A stretch of DNA of 64,000 bases from positions 62,001-126,000 of the forward strand of contig NZ_ALJL01000024.1 in assembly GCF_000287675.1 (NCBI RefSeq), given 5' to 3'. The notes under the pieces were generated by a model. It had not been told where the DNA came from and did no database searches. It saw only the letters and a list, made by a program, of their open reading frames with translations. This document shows, piece after piece, positions 1 to 9,325 of the stretch. The DNA is from Lachnoanaerobaculum sp. ICM7 (GTDB taxonomy: Bacteria > Bacillota > Clostridia > Lachnospirales > Lachnospiraceae). Position 1 is the first letter of the stretch. The number at the start of each line of letters is the position of its first letter. The translations under genes were made by a program, and so were the position numbers.

Positions 1-445
1 TTGATACCTTGGTCAGTAATATAGACTCTTTTGACATAAGCTTTTCTATAGCGGCATTAATGTCTGTTTCTTTTACTTCGGTTTTAAATTCCGCCTTGAA
101 ATCGGCTGTATCCATCAAAGCCATAGCCGGTTTGGAATTATCGGGAATCTGTAAAAACTTGGTAACCTTCATTCCGGTGCACATCATCTCATTGAGCCTT
201 CTTATTGCTTCTTGAGATGAAATATGACTATCTTCCTTTAACTCTATATCCATATATTCACCAAGTCCCGATACACCCATACTAAGGGGAGCACCAAATG
301 ACATTATCTGATGAGGTGAAAATCCTTCACTGTATTTTATAGGAATGTCCGCCCTTCTCATAGCTTTTTGAAAATATCTCATTATATCCAAATGGCCTAT
401 AAAACGCATTTGCTCGGTTTTTTCAAACTTAATTCTTACCTTCAA
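1..445 (-). CDS. TIGR03936/DUF2344 radical SAM-linked protein (partial)
   Basis: Translating the minus strand from 445 gives a protein beginning MKVRIKFEKTEQMRFIGHLD, then MRYFQKAMRRADIPIKYSEG and SFGAPLSMGVSGLGEY. This is the characteristic N-terminus of the DUF2344 family, which is normally encoded directly after a B12-binding radical SAM protein, as here. The gene runs off the window's left edge after about 148 codons. I chose the TTG at 443-445 because GGAGGTG lies 6 bases upstream; an in-frame ATG at 458-460 overlaps that SD and is less likely. The start overlaps the end of the upstream gene by 17 bases, which suggests translational coupling. The molecular function of the family is not established; a role in tRNA or rRNA modification has been suggested by context only. 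Confidence 0.85.
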   Translation of the reverse strand, partial: MKVRIKFEKTEQMRFIGHLDIMRYFQKAMRRADIPIKYSEGFSPHQIMSFGAPLSMGVSGLGEYMDIELKEDSHISSQEAIRRLNEMMCTGMKVTKFLQIPDNSKPAMALMDTADFKAEFKTEVKETDINAAIEKLMSKESILLTKVS

Positions 446-2294
446 AGCAAACACCTCCATTATATTTTCTTGCACCGCAACCTAAACACTGCTGTCTGCA
501 GTTTGGTGAGATCTTATCTTCATGTGCTGTTTTCCACTCTCTGATAAGGAATTCCTTTGTAACTCCTGAATCTATAAAATCCCAAGGGAACAGCTCATCA
601 AGATCTCTTTCTCTTAATGTATAAAAGCTTGGATCTATACCGCTTTGCTCGTATGCTTTAAGCCAATATTCCATATTAAACTGATCCGACCATGAATCAT
701 ACATTGCACCGTTTTTATAAGCATTAACTATGACATCCGCAATTTTTCTGTCACCTCTTGCCATAAGTCCCTCAAGAAGTGTTACCTCGGCATCATGGTA
801 CTGATACTTCATACTCTTTTGGTTTAACTGCTCTCTGAAAGTATCCTTTACAAGATGTGCTCTTCTAAGGTACTCCTCCTCAGTTTCCATCTTCGCCCAC
901 TGGAAAGGTGTAAAAGGCTTCGGCACAAAGAAAGATGAACTTGCGGTAATAGATACCTTACCTATTCTTTGATCCTTTGGAATAGAGTAATAATTTTCAG
1001 CTATTTTTTCACAAAGCAAAGGTATTCCTTTAATATCCTCATCAGTTTCTGTAGGAAGTCCAAGCATAAAATAAAGCTTTACTTTATTCCATCCTCCTTT
1101 AAATGCCTCCATAGAACCGCTTAATATATCTTCCTCTGTAATTCCCTTATTTATAACATCTCTCAGTCTTTGTGTTCCGGCCTCAGGCGCAAATGTCAAA
1201 GAACTCTTTTTTACATCCTGAACCTTACTCATTACATCCAGTGAAAATGCATCAATTCGCAAAGAAGGCAAAGATATATTGATTCCTCTATCCTTTGTAT
1301 ATTCCAAAAGGAAATCAAGAAGTTTATCAAGCTGACTGTAATCACTTGAGCTGAGTGAACTGAGTGAAATTTCTTCCGCTCCTGTAATATCAAGCATTGT
1401 TTTTGCATAATTTATAAGGTAATCAAGGGAATGTTCTCTTTGCGGTCTGTATACATTTCCCGCCTGACAGAATCTGCATCCTCTGATACATCCTCTCATT
1501 ATCTCAAGTACCACTCTGTCTTGTGTGACCTTAATAAAAGGAACTACAGGCTTTGAAAGATATGATACTGTATCCATATTTTGGACAACAACTCGATGTA
1601 CAACACTTGGAACATCCTCATATTTAGGTGTAAATGAAGCTATAGTACCGTCTTCTTTATAACTCACATCATAGAACTCAGGTACATACATACCTTCAAG
1701 TTTTGCCGCTTTTCTTAAAAACTCATGCTTTGAAAGATTTTCACTTTTGCACTCCTTATAAAGGTCAAGCAACTTGTCATAAACCACTTCACCCTCACCT
1801 ATATAGAATATATCAAAGAAAGGTGCCAAAGACTCCGGATTATAAGAGCATGGTCCGCCACCTATCACTATAGGATATTCCTCTCCTCTATCTTTTGAAT
1901 ACATCGGAATCTGTGAAAGCTCTAAAATCTGTAAAATATTTGTATAGCACATCTCATACTGTAAGGTAATACCTAAAATATCGGCATCCTTTACATTTTC
2001 CTGACTCTCCAGAGAAAACAGCGGGATATTCTTTTCTCTGAGTATCTTATCAAGGTCTACCCATGGTGAAAATAATCTCTCACAGAATGTGTCTTCTCTT
2101 TTATTTAACATGTCATATAAAATCTGCATTCCTATATGACTCATTCCTATCTCATAGACATCAGGAAAACACATAATAAATCTGATATCTACATCCTCTA
2201 ATCTTTTATCTCTTGAATTTAACTCACCGCCGATATATCTTGCCGGCTTGTCTACGCTAAGCAGTATATCATCGCTTAGTGCCAATTTTCTCAT
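429..2294 (-). CDS. B12-binding-domain radical SAM protein (TIGR03960 family)
   Basis: A 621-residue protein with a cobalamin-binding-like N-terminal region (about 35-170, including an IGGGPCSYNPE stretch) followed by a radical SAM barrel. The cluster motif is C269-X3-C273-X2-C276 in MRGCIRGCRFCQAG, which binds the [4Fe-4S] cluster that cleaves S-adenosylmethionine. A C-terminal Cys-rich tail (NCRQQCLGCGARKY) could bind a further metal or cluster. In Firmicutes this family is found next to DUF2344, often upstream of the rplU operon; here the pair sits about 14 kb from that operon. Substrate unknown. ATG start preceded by AAAGAGGAAT. Confidence 0.9.
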   Translation of the reverse strand: MRKLALSDDILLSVDKPARYIGGELNSRDKRLEDVDIRFIMCFPDVYEIGMSHIGMQILYDMLNKREDTFCERLFSPWVDLDKILREKNIPLFSLESQENVKDADILGITLQYEMCYTNILQILELSQIPMYSKDRGEEYPIVIGGGPCSYNPESLAPFFDIFYIGEGEVVYDKLLDLYKECKSENLSKHEFLRKAAKLEGMYVPEFYDVSYKEDGTIASFTPKYEDVPSVVHRVVVQNMDTVSYLSKPVVPFIKVTQDRVVLEIMRGCIRGCRFCQAGNVYRPQREHSLDYLINYAKTMLDITGAEEISLSSLSSSDYSQLDKLLDFLLEYTKDRGINISLPSLRIDAFSLDVMSKVQDVKKSSLTFAPEAGTQRLRDVINKGITEEDILSGSMEAFKGGWNKVKLYFMLGLPTETDEDIKGIPLLCEKIAENYYSIPKDQRIGKVSITASSSFFVPKPFTPFQWAKMETEEEYLRRAHLVKDTFREQLNQKSMKYQYHDAEVTLLEGLMARGDRKIADVIVNAYKNGAMYDSWSDQFNMEYWLKAYEQSGIDPSFYTLRERDLDELFPWDFIDSGVTKEFLIREWKTAHEDKISPNCRQQCLGCGARKYNGGVCFEGKN

Positions 2295-2312
2295 ATATTC
2301 CTCTTTCTAATT

Positions 2313-4043
2313 TTAAACTGCATTATTTAATTCATAATAGAAGCCCTTCATCTCCATAAGCTCATTATGATTTCCCTGTTCTATTATATGACCGTCTTTA
2401 AGTACCAAAATCACATCTGCATTTTTTATGGTTGAAAGTCTGTGAGCAACTACAAAACTTGTTCTACCTGTCATCATCTTATCAAATGCCTTACTTATTC
2501 TTGCTTCAGTCATTGTATCTATACTTGAGGTAGCCTCATCAAGTATAAGCATAGGTGGAAGTACAAGCATAATTCTTGCAATACATAGAAGCTGCCTTTG
2601 TCCGGCCGAAAGGTTTTCACCACCTTCGGTTACTATTGTATCATATCCGTCAGGTAATCTTTTTATAAAGCTGTCTGCATACGCTTCCTTGGCTGCCGCC
2701 TCTATCTCTTCAAATGTAGCATCAGGTTTTCCGAATGCAATATTATCCCTTATTGAAGCATTCTTTAACCATGTCTCCTGCAAAACCATACCGAAGTTTT
2801 CTCTGATCGATTTTCTTGTAATATCATTGATATTCTTGCCCTCTATCTTAACAGAGCCGCTGTCTATATCATAAAAACGCATCAAAAGATTTATAATAGT
2901 GGATTTTCCGCTTCCTGTAGGTCCCACTATTGCAATTCTCTGTCCGGCTTTTACATCAAGGTTAAGATCCTCGATAAGTTTCTTTGATTTATCATACGAA
3001 AAGTAAACATGTGATATTTCCACATTTCCGTCTACATTTTCAATCTTATTATTTACATCCTTATCAGGAAGTATCTCTTCTTCATCTATAAGTGCAAATA
3101 CCCTTGCGGCACAGGCAAATGAATTTTGAAGTTCAGTAACAACTCCAGATATTTCATTAAAAGGCTTTGTATATTGAGTAGCATAACTGAGTACCGAAGT
3201 AAGCTGTCCAACACTCATTTTTCCTGTAATTGCAAGCAATGCTCCTGAAATTGCAACACCTGCATACACTAAAGAGTTTACAAATCTTGTAGCAGGAAAT
3301 GCTATAGCCGAAATAAATATAGCATTTTGACTTGCAACCCTGAGCGCCTCATCGGATTCTCTAAACTCGTTTTCTATCTTCTTCTCCATGTTGAAGTTTT
3401 TCACAGTTCCAAGTCCTGCAATCATTTCATCCACTATACCGGTCATCCTTGCTCTTCTTTCCGATTGTGACTTGAAATGCTTGTAAGTATTCTTTGCAAT
3501 AAGCCCTGCAACCAACATTGCAAGCGGTGTAACAAGAAGAACTACCAATGTAACATATACATTTATTTTAAACAATATGATAATAGTCAGTATAATAGTC
3601 AGTATTCCTGTAAAAAACTGAGCAAATCCCATCAGAAGTCCTTCGGAAAACTGATCCACATCATTTATAACTCTGTTTATTATCTCTCCATGACTTGTAG
3701 AATCCACATATGATATAGGCAGTTTCATTATCTTGGCAAATGCCTGATTTCTGATATCTCTTACCATATGATATGCAACTCCGTTATTTATAGCGGTCAT
3801 ACACCACTGAGCTACAGCTGTAATACACATTATAATTATCATTGTAAAAATAATTTTTATAAGCTTTTCAAAGTCTACATTTCCCTTTGAAACAATTGTA
3901 TCCACAGCTCTACCTGTAAGTATCGGAAGATATAGAGTTGTAAGCACGATGACCACAGCAAGTATCAGACTGACAAACATCCTGAATCTGTACGGATGCA
4001 GCAGGTTTAAAATTCTTTTTAAAGTATTTTTATTTTTCTTCAT
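2313..4043 (-). CDS. ABC exporter half-transporter, canonical-site subunit
   Basis: A 576-residue protein with six membrane helices (about residues 18-310) fused to an ATPase. Walker A is GPTGSGKST (about 372), the signature is LSAGQRQ, and Walker B is MLILDEATSSID with the catalytic Glu present. The gene starts one base after the stop codon of the paired half-transporter, so the two are almost certainly made together as a heterodimer of the BmrCD/TM287-288 type, exporting drugs, lipids or peptides from the cytoplasmic membrane. The second glycine of the usual LSGGQ is Ala here. SD GGAGGAGG lies inside the upstream gene's 3' end. Substrate not predictable. Confidence 0.93.
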   Translation of the reverse strand: MKKNKNTLKRILNLLHPYRFRMFVSLILAVVIVLTTLYLPILTGRAVDTIVSKGNVDFEKLIKIIFTMIIIMCITAVAQWCMTAINNGVAYHMVRDIRNQAFAKIMKLPISYVDSTSHGEIINRVINDVDQFSEGLLMGFAQFFTGILTIILTIIILFKINVYVTLVVLLVTPLAMLVAGLIAKNTYKHFKSQSERRARMTGIVDEMIAGLGTVKNFNMEKKIENEFRESDEALRVASQNAIFISAIAFPATRFVNSLVYAGVAISGALLAITGKMSVGQLTSVLSYATQYTKPFNEISGVVTELQNSFACAARVFALIDEEEILPDKDVNNKIENVDGNVEISHVYFSYDKSKKLIEDLNLDVKAGQRIAIVGPTGSGKSTIINLLMRFYDIDSGSVKIEGKNINDITRKSIRENFGMVLQETWLKNASIRDNIAFGKPDATFEEIEAAAKEAYADSFIKRLPDGYDTIVTEGGENLSAGQRQLLCIARIMLVLPPMLILDEATSSIDTMTEARISKAFDKMMTGRTSFVVAHRLSTIKNADVILVLKDGHIIEQGNHNELMEMKGFYYELNNAV

Positions 4044-4044
4044 T

Positions 4045-5769
4045 TTAATCCTCCTCCGTCATTATCTGTGAACTGTATATTTCCTTGTAGATAGGATTAT
4101 TCTCCAAAAGTTCTTCATGAGTACCGATACCCACAATTTTTCCGTCATCCAGTACTATTATTCTGTCGGCACTTTTTATTGAAACTATTCTTTGGCTGAC
4201 TATAAAAGTTGTAATATTTTTTATCTCCTTAATTGCCCTTCTGAGTCTTGAATCAGTGGCATAGTCAAGTGCTGAAGATGAATCGTCAAGTATAAGTATT
4301 CCCGCTCTTTTCACAAGACTTCTTGCAATGGAAAGCCTCTGTTTTTGACCTCCGGAAAAATTATTTCCATACATTGCAACTTCAGAATCAAGCTTGCCTT
4401 CTTTGGAATTGATTACATCCGTAGCCTGAGCGATATCTGCGGCTTTATACAATTCTTCATCAGTTGCACTCTCATCTCCCCAAAGCAGATTGTTTCTTAT
4501 ATTTCCTCTAAAAAGTCTTGACTTTTGCTCAACCAAAGCCACATTTTTTCTTAGAGAATCTAAAGTGTATTCCTTTATATCTTTACCCGCAATTTTTATA
4601 CTGCCTCTGCTTATATCATAAAATCTTGGAATTAAATTTATAAGAGAGCTCTTTCCTGAACCCGTACCTCCGATTATTCCTATGGTTTCTCCCTTTCTTA
4701 CAGAGAATGTTATATCTGAAATCGCCTCCTCCTTTGATTTAGGATATGCAAATCCCACGTTTTCAAAAGTTATTATATCTCCGTCAAAACCATTTAAGAC
4801 AAGCTCTCTGTTACCGCCATTTATCGAAGATTTAATATCAAATATTTCATTTATTCTCTTTGCGCATGCACTTGCCTTTGCTAAAAGTATTATGAGATTT
4901 GCAAACTTCACAAGCTCAACAAGAATTTGTGACATGTAATTTATAAGAGCAACTACCTGACCGGTAGTGAGATTACCTATATTTACCTGTATACCTCCTG
5001 CCTGAAGTATGGCTACTATACCTAAGTTAACTACAACATAAGTAAGAGGATTTAAAAGTGCGGATATATTTCCCACCCTTACCTGATCTTTGTAGAGATC
5101 CTCTGTCGCAATATCATATTCACCGACTTCACTTCTTTCTTTTGAAAAGGCGCGAATCACTCTGATACCTGTAAGATTTTCTCCTGTTTTTCCAAGTACC
5201 TTATCAAGCTTTATTTGTACATTTCTATAGAGTCCTATACTCTTGGACATTATGAGTGAAACTATTATTGATAATATTAATATTACAATAAATGCAATCA
5301 GTGACATTTTAGCATCTATATTAAAAGACATTATAAATGCACCTGCAACTATAAATGGCGACCTCAAAACCAATCTGAAAAATCTGTTTACACCGTTTTG
5401 TACCTGGTCACTGTCATTTGTTATTCTGGTTACCAAAGTTTCTCTTCCAAGTATATCAGTTTCCGCATGTGAAAACTGTAAAATATGGGCAAACAAATCA
5501 TCTCTAAGTTTTGTTCCAAAACCGGTTGCAGCCTTTGCACTGAAATACTGTGCAACTATAGCTGATGTAAGCCCTATTACAGCTAATGTTACAAGCAGGA
5601 TTCCCATCTTTATAATATAATTTGAATCTTTATTTCCTATTCCGATATCAATAATCTTTGCTATAACAAGCGGTACCAAAAGTTCAAATGCCGCCTCCAA
5701 AAATTTAAATAATGGTGCAAGAACAGACTCAACTTTATAATCTTTTAAATATCTAACCAGTCTAAGCAT
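4045..5769 (-). CDS. ABC exporter half-transporter, degenerate-site subunit
   Basis: ABC transmembrane domain followed by an ATPase with Walker A GGTGSGKSS, signature FSGGQKQ and Walker B ILILDDSSSALD. The catalytic Glu after Walker B is replaced by Asp (DD instead of DE), the hallmark of the degenerate ATP site in heterodimeric exporters; the partner downstream carries the intact DE. I placed the start at 5769, giving MLRLVRYLKDYKVES, because AGGAGG lies just upstream. An ATG seven codons earlier (5790) has no good SD. The SD-to-start spacing of 3 bases is short, so the start is moderately certain. Confidence 0.92.
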   Translation of the reverse strand: MLRLVRYLKDYKVESVLAPLFKFLEAAFELLVPLVIAKIIDIGIGNKDSNYIIKMGILLVTLAVIGLTSAIVAQYFSAKAATGFGTKLRDDLFAHILQFSHAETDILGRETLVTRITNDSDQVQNGVNRFFRLVLRSPFIVAGAFIMSFNIDAKMSLIAFIVILILSIIVSLIMSKSIGLYRNVQIKLDKVLGKTGENLTGIRVIRAFSKERSEVGEYDIATEDLYKDQVRVGNISALLNPLTYVVVNLGIVAILQAGGIQVNIGNLTTGQVVALINYMSQILVELVKFANLIILLAKASACAKRINEIFDIKSSINGGNRELVLNGFDGDIITFENVGFAYPKSKEEAISDITFSVRKGETIGIIGGTGSGKSSLINLIPRFYDISRGSIKIAGKDIKEYTLDSLRKNVALVEQKSRLFRGNIRNNLLWGDESATDEELYKAADIAQATDVINSKEGKLDSEVAMYGNNFSGGQKQRLSIARSLVKRAGILILDDSSSALDYATDSRLRRAIKEIKNITTFIVSQRIVSIKSADRIIVLDDGKIVGIGTHEELLENNPIYKEIYSSQIMTEED

Positions 5770-5836
5770 AATCCTCCTATCTGTTTGCATACAATTTCTT
5801 TATGATAATGCTTTTTTAATAGATTGTCAAAGTAAA

Positions 5837-5879
5837 AGGCATATATTTATAATGTGTTTTTCATTATAAATATATGCCT
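5837..5879 (-). terminator. Long perfect hairpin after uppP
   Basis: An 18-bp perfect inverted repeat (5837-5854 and 5862-5879, beginning AGGCATATA) with a 7-base loop lies 5 bases after the uppP stop. On the minus strand it is followed by TTTTACTTTG, a modest U-tract. It probably ends uppP transcription and separates it from the ABC exporter genes. Confidence 0.7.
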
Positions 5880-5884
5880 GAAAT

Positions 5885-6718
5885 TTATCCCATCAAAGAT
5901 GATACAAAATACCATACAAGCACTATAAGTCCAAGACCGATTCTGTAGTAACCGAAGAATTTAAAATCATTTTTCTTTATCCAGTTCAATAAGAAACTTA
6001 TAGAGAAAACAGATACCACAAATGCAACTATCATTCCAAGTAAAAGATATACAACTTCCGCTGCAGTATAGTGAAAACCGAATTTAACCAGTTTCAAAAG
6101 GCTTGCACCGAACATTATCGGTATACTTAAGAAAAAAGAAAACTCAGCCGATACGGCTCTTGAAGCTCCTAAAATCATGCCGCCTATAATAGTCGCCCCT
6201 GACCTTGATGTTCCCGGTATAAGTGCAAGCACCTGAAAGAATCCTATAAATAAAGCGGTCTGATAATCTATTGCATGAACGCTTCTGATACTGTCAATCC
6301 TCTTTTTATTGGAATTTTCTATCATAATAAATAAAATACCATATATAATCAGTGCCATAGATACCACAAATCCGTTATAGAGATGTGCATCCAGCCAGTC
6401 ATCAATTAAAAACCCAAGCATAGCAGCCGGCAAACATGCAATAATAATCTTCTTCCACAATTCAATGGTAAGTCTTCTCATCTTTGAACTTTTACCCCTG
6501 CTGAACGGATTCAGCTTTTTAAAATATAAAACCACAACAGCCAAAATGGCACCAAGCTGTATAACCACCATAAACATTGATTTAAATTCTGTGCTTGCAT
6601 TAAGTCTGATAAGCTCATCAATCAAAATCATATGACCTGTGGAACTTATAGGCAACCATTCTGTTATACCCTCTACAATACCGATAATTATGACCTTGAG
6701 TATCTCCAGTATATTCAT
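5885..6718 (-). CDS. uppP: Undecaprenyl-diphosphatase UppP/BacA
   Basis: Integral membrane enzyme that dephosphorylates undecaprenyl pyrophosphate, recycling the lipid carrier for peptidoglycan synthesis; it also gives bacitracin tolerance. The two family signatures are present: EGITEWLPISSTGH near the N-terminus (Glu-rich active-site motif) and PGTSRSGATI in the second half. About 277 residues with seven or eight hydrophobic segments, the usual size. I moved the start to the ATG at 6718 (MNILEILKVIIIGIVEG), which has AAAGGA at a good distance; an ATG five codons upstream lacks one. Confidence 0.95.
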   Translation of the reverse strand: MNILEILKVIIIGIVEGITEWLPISSTGHMILIDELIRLNASTEFKSMFMVVIQLGAILAVVVLYFKKLNPFSRGKSSKMRRLTIELWKKIIIACLPAAMLGFLIDDWLDAHLYNGFVVSMALIIYGILFIMIENSNKKRIDSIRSVHAIDYQTALFIGFFQVLALIPGTSRSGATIIGGMILGASRAVSAEFSFFLSIPIMFGASLLKLVKFGFHYTAAEVVYLLLGMIVAFVVSVFSISFLLNWIKKNDFKFFGYYRIGLGLIVLVWYFVSSLMG

Positions 6719-6742
6719 ACTAATCCTTTCCATATTTATCTT

Positions 6743-7420
6743 CTAAATATTCTCTATCTGCCAATCAATCGGCGATATATTATTCTTTATCAAAAATTCA
6801 TTTGCTTTTGAAAAATGTTTACATCCGAAAAAACCTCTATATGCGGAAAGCGGACTTGGATGCACAGTCTTTAATACCAAATGCTTAGGGTTATTCAGCA
6901 TCTTAGCTTTTGATATTGCGGCACTTCCCCATAACATAAACACAATAGGTCTGTCCGTATCATTTATAATATTTATTATCGCATCTGTAAAATTCTCCCA
7001 GCCCTTTCCCTGATGTGAAAAGGCTTTATGAGCTCTTACTGTCAGTATGGTATTAAGTAAAAGCACGCCCTGATTAGTCCATTTTAACAAATTTCCGTTA
7101 TTAGGTATATATGTACCTACATCATCATGAAGTTCTTTATATATATTTACAAGAGATGGCGGAATTTTCTTTTGAGACTTAGGTACTGAAAAAGATAAAC
7201 CATGTGCCTGATTTTCTCCATGATAAGGGTCCTGTCCCAAAATCACTACTTTAATATTTGATAAAGGTGTAAGGTGTAATGCCTCAAATATCTTATCTGC
7301 CGGTGGAAATACAGTATGTGTACTGTACTCCTCTTTTACAAATTCATACAAACTTCTGTAGTATGGTTTTTTAAACTCTCCGCTAAGTACTTCCTTCCAC
7401 TCTCCGGTCAATTCACTCAT
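6743..7420 (-). CDS. ung: Uracil-DNA glycosylase, family 1
   Basis: Removes uracil from DNA in base-excision repair. The water-activating motif GQDPYHGENQAHGLSFS (Asp64, His67) and the minor-groove motif HPSPLSAYRGF are both intact, and 225 residues is the normal length for family-1 UDG. The gene lies 24 bases upstream of the uppP start on the same strand and may be cotranscribed with it. Confidence 0.97.
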   Translation of the reverse strand: MSELTGEWKEVLSGEFKKPYYRSLYEFVKEEYSTHTVFPPADKIFEALHLTPLSNIKVVILGQDPYHGENQAHGLSFSVPKSQKKIPPSLVNIYKELHDDVGTYIPNNGNLLKWTNQGVLLLNTILTVRAHKAFSHQGKGWENFTDAIINIINDTDRPIVFMLWGSAAISKAKMLNNPKHLVLKTVHPSPLSAYRGFFGCKHFSKANEFLIKNNISPIDWQIENI

Positions 7421-7544
7421 ATAGAATACCCCGATTACTTCGTTTTTTAAAGTATATAGTTTATTCTATCATAGCTAATTGTCCTATACAAGGTTTTAAA
7501 TAATGTCAATTATGCTAATTTAATGTTAAACAAATAAAATTTAT

Positions 7545-7600
7545 TAACTTCTATGAAGTTAGTCTTACCTATTTACAAGCAATATACTTTGCTTTATAAT
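7545..7600 (+). promoter_or_regulatory. Promoter with upstream palindrome before the DUF364 gene
   Basis: TTTACA (7572-7577) and TATAAT (7595-7600) are separated by 17 bases, a near-consensus sigma-A promoter 66 bases upstream of the gene. Eleven bases before the -35 is a perfect 7-bp dyad, TAACTTC-TAT-GAAGTTA (7545-7561), a candidate regulator site. The dyad is seen directly; that a protein binds it is inference. Confidence 0.7.
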
Positions 7601-7665
7601 TATTTTGCAGCAGTAAATTGTATGCATTTTAATATTAATGTATTTACTTTCAATAAAGGAGAATT

Positions 7666-8511
7666 ATGAAGGATATTAAAAGAATACTGGAGCTTAATCT
7701 TGCTCTGTATAAAAAATATGATATTCCCATAGCCAATTTGGAAGAATTTGTTTTTGGATTCAAATGGGCAATGGCTATTGATAATAATAAAAAAATAAGT
7801 TTTGCACTTAGGATAGGAAAAGAAAAGCCTATAGCTGAATATGAGTCTATCATAAGAGAGCTTATAGGCAAGCCTTTAGATCAATGTATTGTTGAACTTT
7901 TACTTAAGGAAGATGAGACACTTCGTACTATACTTGTAGTGCTAAGCAATTTGATGAGCAAACCTTTAAACACCGTCGAGCTTCTAAAAGACAGAGGTAT
8001 TGAACGTAGCGAAGGTCTTAATTTTAAATATGATGTAAAGGATATGAAGGTAGGGCTTATAGGATATGGTGTTTATATCAGATTTTTCCTTAACAAATGT
8101 AAGGAATTTCACGCCTTTGATCTACTGCCTGAAAAGCAGATTTTAAGCTATCATATATCAAAGGACAGTACGGAAGTCTATCCGAAAAATATTTATTTCC
8201 ATCTTGGTGAAGATGCTCTAAAGCACACAGATGTACTTAAAGATCTGGATGTAATTATTATGTCAGGTTCTACACTTGTAAATAACTCCTATCTTGATAT
8301 ATTAAATGCCTGCACCAAAGCAAAAATAAAAGGAATATACGGTCCAAGCAGTGAACTGTCACCGGACTATCTGTTTGAATCAGGTTTCAATTATATTTTC
8401 AGTATGAACGCGAAAGACTCTAAGACATATCTTGACTGTTCATTTGCCGCCATTCCAAACTTTGAGACATTTGAAGTTATGGATCTTTATGAATTAAAAA
8501 AGGTAAATTAA
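7666..8511 (+). CDS. DUF364/DUF4213 Rossmann-like protein
   Basis: A 281-residue cytosolic protein. The N-terminal half (about 10-95) resembles the enolase-N-like DUF4213 domain. The C-terminal half begins with KVGLIGYGVYIRFFLNKC and continues with DLLPEKQ and DLDVIIMSGSTLVNNSYLDI, the Rossmann-like DUF364 domain. DUF364 proteins have been proposed to handle heavy metals or act near metal/cofactor uptake, but no reaction is established. The gene is monocistronic, with its own promoter and a strong terminator. It faces the thiamine-precursor transporter convergently, so it is not part of that operon. ATG preceded by AAAGGAGAATT. Confidence 0.75.
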   Translation: MKDIKRILELNLALYKKYDIPIANLEEFVFGFKWAMAIDNNKKISFALRIGKEKPIAEYESIIRELIGKPLDQCIVELLLKEDETLRTILVVLSNLMSKPLNTVELLKDRGIERSEGLNFKYDVKDMKVGLIGYGVYIRFFLNKCKEFHAFDLLPEKQILSYHISKDSTEVYPKNIYFHLGEDALKHTDVLKDLDVIIMSGSTLVNNSYLDILNACTKAKIKGIYGPSSELSPDYLFESGFNYIFSMNAKDSKTYLDCSFAAIPNFETFEVMDLYELKKVN

Positions 8512-8516
8512 ACCCG

Positions 8517-8553
8517 AAAACACCCCGGATAACTTAATATTCGGGGTGTTTTT
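8517..8553. terminator. Bidirectional terminator between DUF364 gene and thiZ
   Basis: Stem AAACACCCCG / CGGGGTGTTT with one G-U pair and an A/T run on each side. It serves the plus-strand DUF364 gene and the minus-strand thiamine transporter operon, which converge here. Confidence 0.9.
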
Positions 8554-8563
8554 ATATCCGGTT

Positions 8564-9325
8564 TTATGTATTACCGCTTTCAAGACAGCCTATTACAGAC
8601 TTTTTATAGTCCAAAAACTCTTTTGTAAGCTTAAAAGAATTATCTCTTACTGAGGTTTCTATTTTTATCTCCGTTTTTATACCTCCGTCTCCAAGAATAT
8701 AAATTCTGTCCGACAGAAGTATCGCTTCATCCACATCATGAGTTATAAATATAGTGGAAGTATTATATTTTCTTCTCATATTCATATACCAGTCATGCAT
8801 CTCATCCTTTGTAATGGCATCCAGTGCAGAAAAAGGCTCATCGAGTAAAGAAACATCTTTTGAAAAAAGGTGTGTCCTTATAAGTGCAATCCTTTGCCTC
8901 ATACCTCCTGAGAGTTCTTTAGGATATTTCTTTGCATAGGCATCCAGCTTAAACTCTTTTAACATTTCATTTGCCTTTACCAATGCATTCGATTTCTTTT
9001 GTTTTTTTATAAAAAGAGGAAGTGCCACATTCTCTTCTATCGTCATATAAGGCAGCAAAAGGTCTTTTTGAAATGAATAGCTTATAATACCTGATTTACC
9101 TGTGATATCCTCTCCTCTATATATTACCTTTCCTACATCCGGCTTTAATAGGCCTGCTATTATATTAAATAAAGTGCTCTTTCCGCTTCCGCTTACTCCA
9201 AGAAGCGAAACCAGTTCATTATCCCTCAGCTCAAGATTTATATTTGAAATAATTTCCCTTTCATCATATCCGAAGCTTACATTTCTTACTTCTAAAATAA
9301 CCTCACTATTTTGTGATGAATTCAT
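8564..9325 (-). CDS. thiZ: ABC transporter ATPase, thiamine precursor uptake
   Basis: ATP-binding subunit of the importer encoded with the next two genes. Walker A GVSGSGKST, Q-loop in SYSFQKDLLLPYMT, signature LSGGMRQR, Walker B DVSLLDEPFSALD, and the switch His in FITHD are all present. It matches the taurine/nitrate/HMP importer ATPase family. The gene overlaps the end of the substrate-binding protein gene by 20 bases. Start taken as the ATG at 9325 (MNSSQNSEVILEVRNVSFGY). A TTG two codons earlier has GGGAG at better spacing, so the exact start is uncertain. Confidence 0.85.
   Translation of the reverse strand: MNSSQNSEVILEVRNVSFGYDEREIISNINLELRDNELVSLLGVSGSGKSTLFNIIAGLLKPDVGKVIYRGEDITGKSGIISYSFQKDLLLPYMTIEENVALPLFIKKQKKSNALVKANEMLKEFKLDAYAKKYPKELSGGMRQRIALIRTHLFSKDVSLLDEPFSALDAITKDEMHDWYMNMRRKYNTSTIFITHDVDEAILLSDRIYILGDGGIKTEIKIETSVRDNSFKLTKEFLDYKKSVIGCLESGNT

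Noticed and set aside
9-215. A plus-strand gene at the left edge
   Set aside because: The opposite strand encodes a clear DUF2344 protein in this interval; the plus frame is its shadow.
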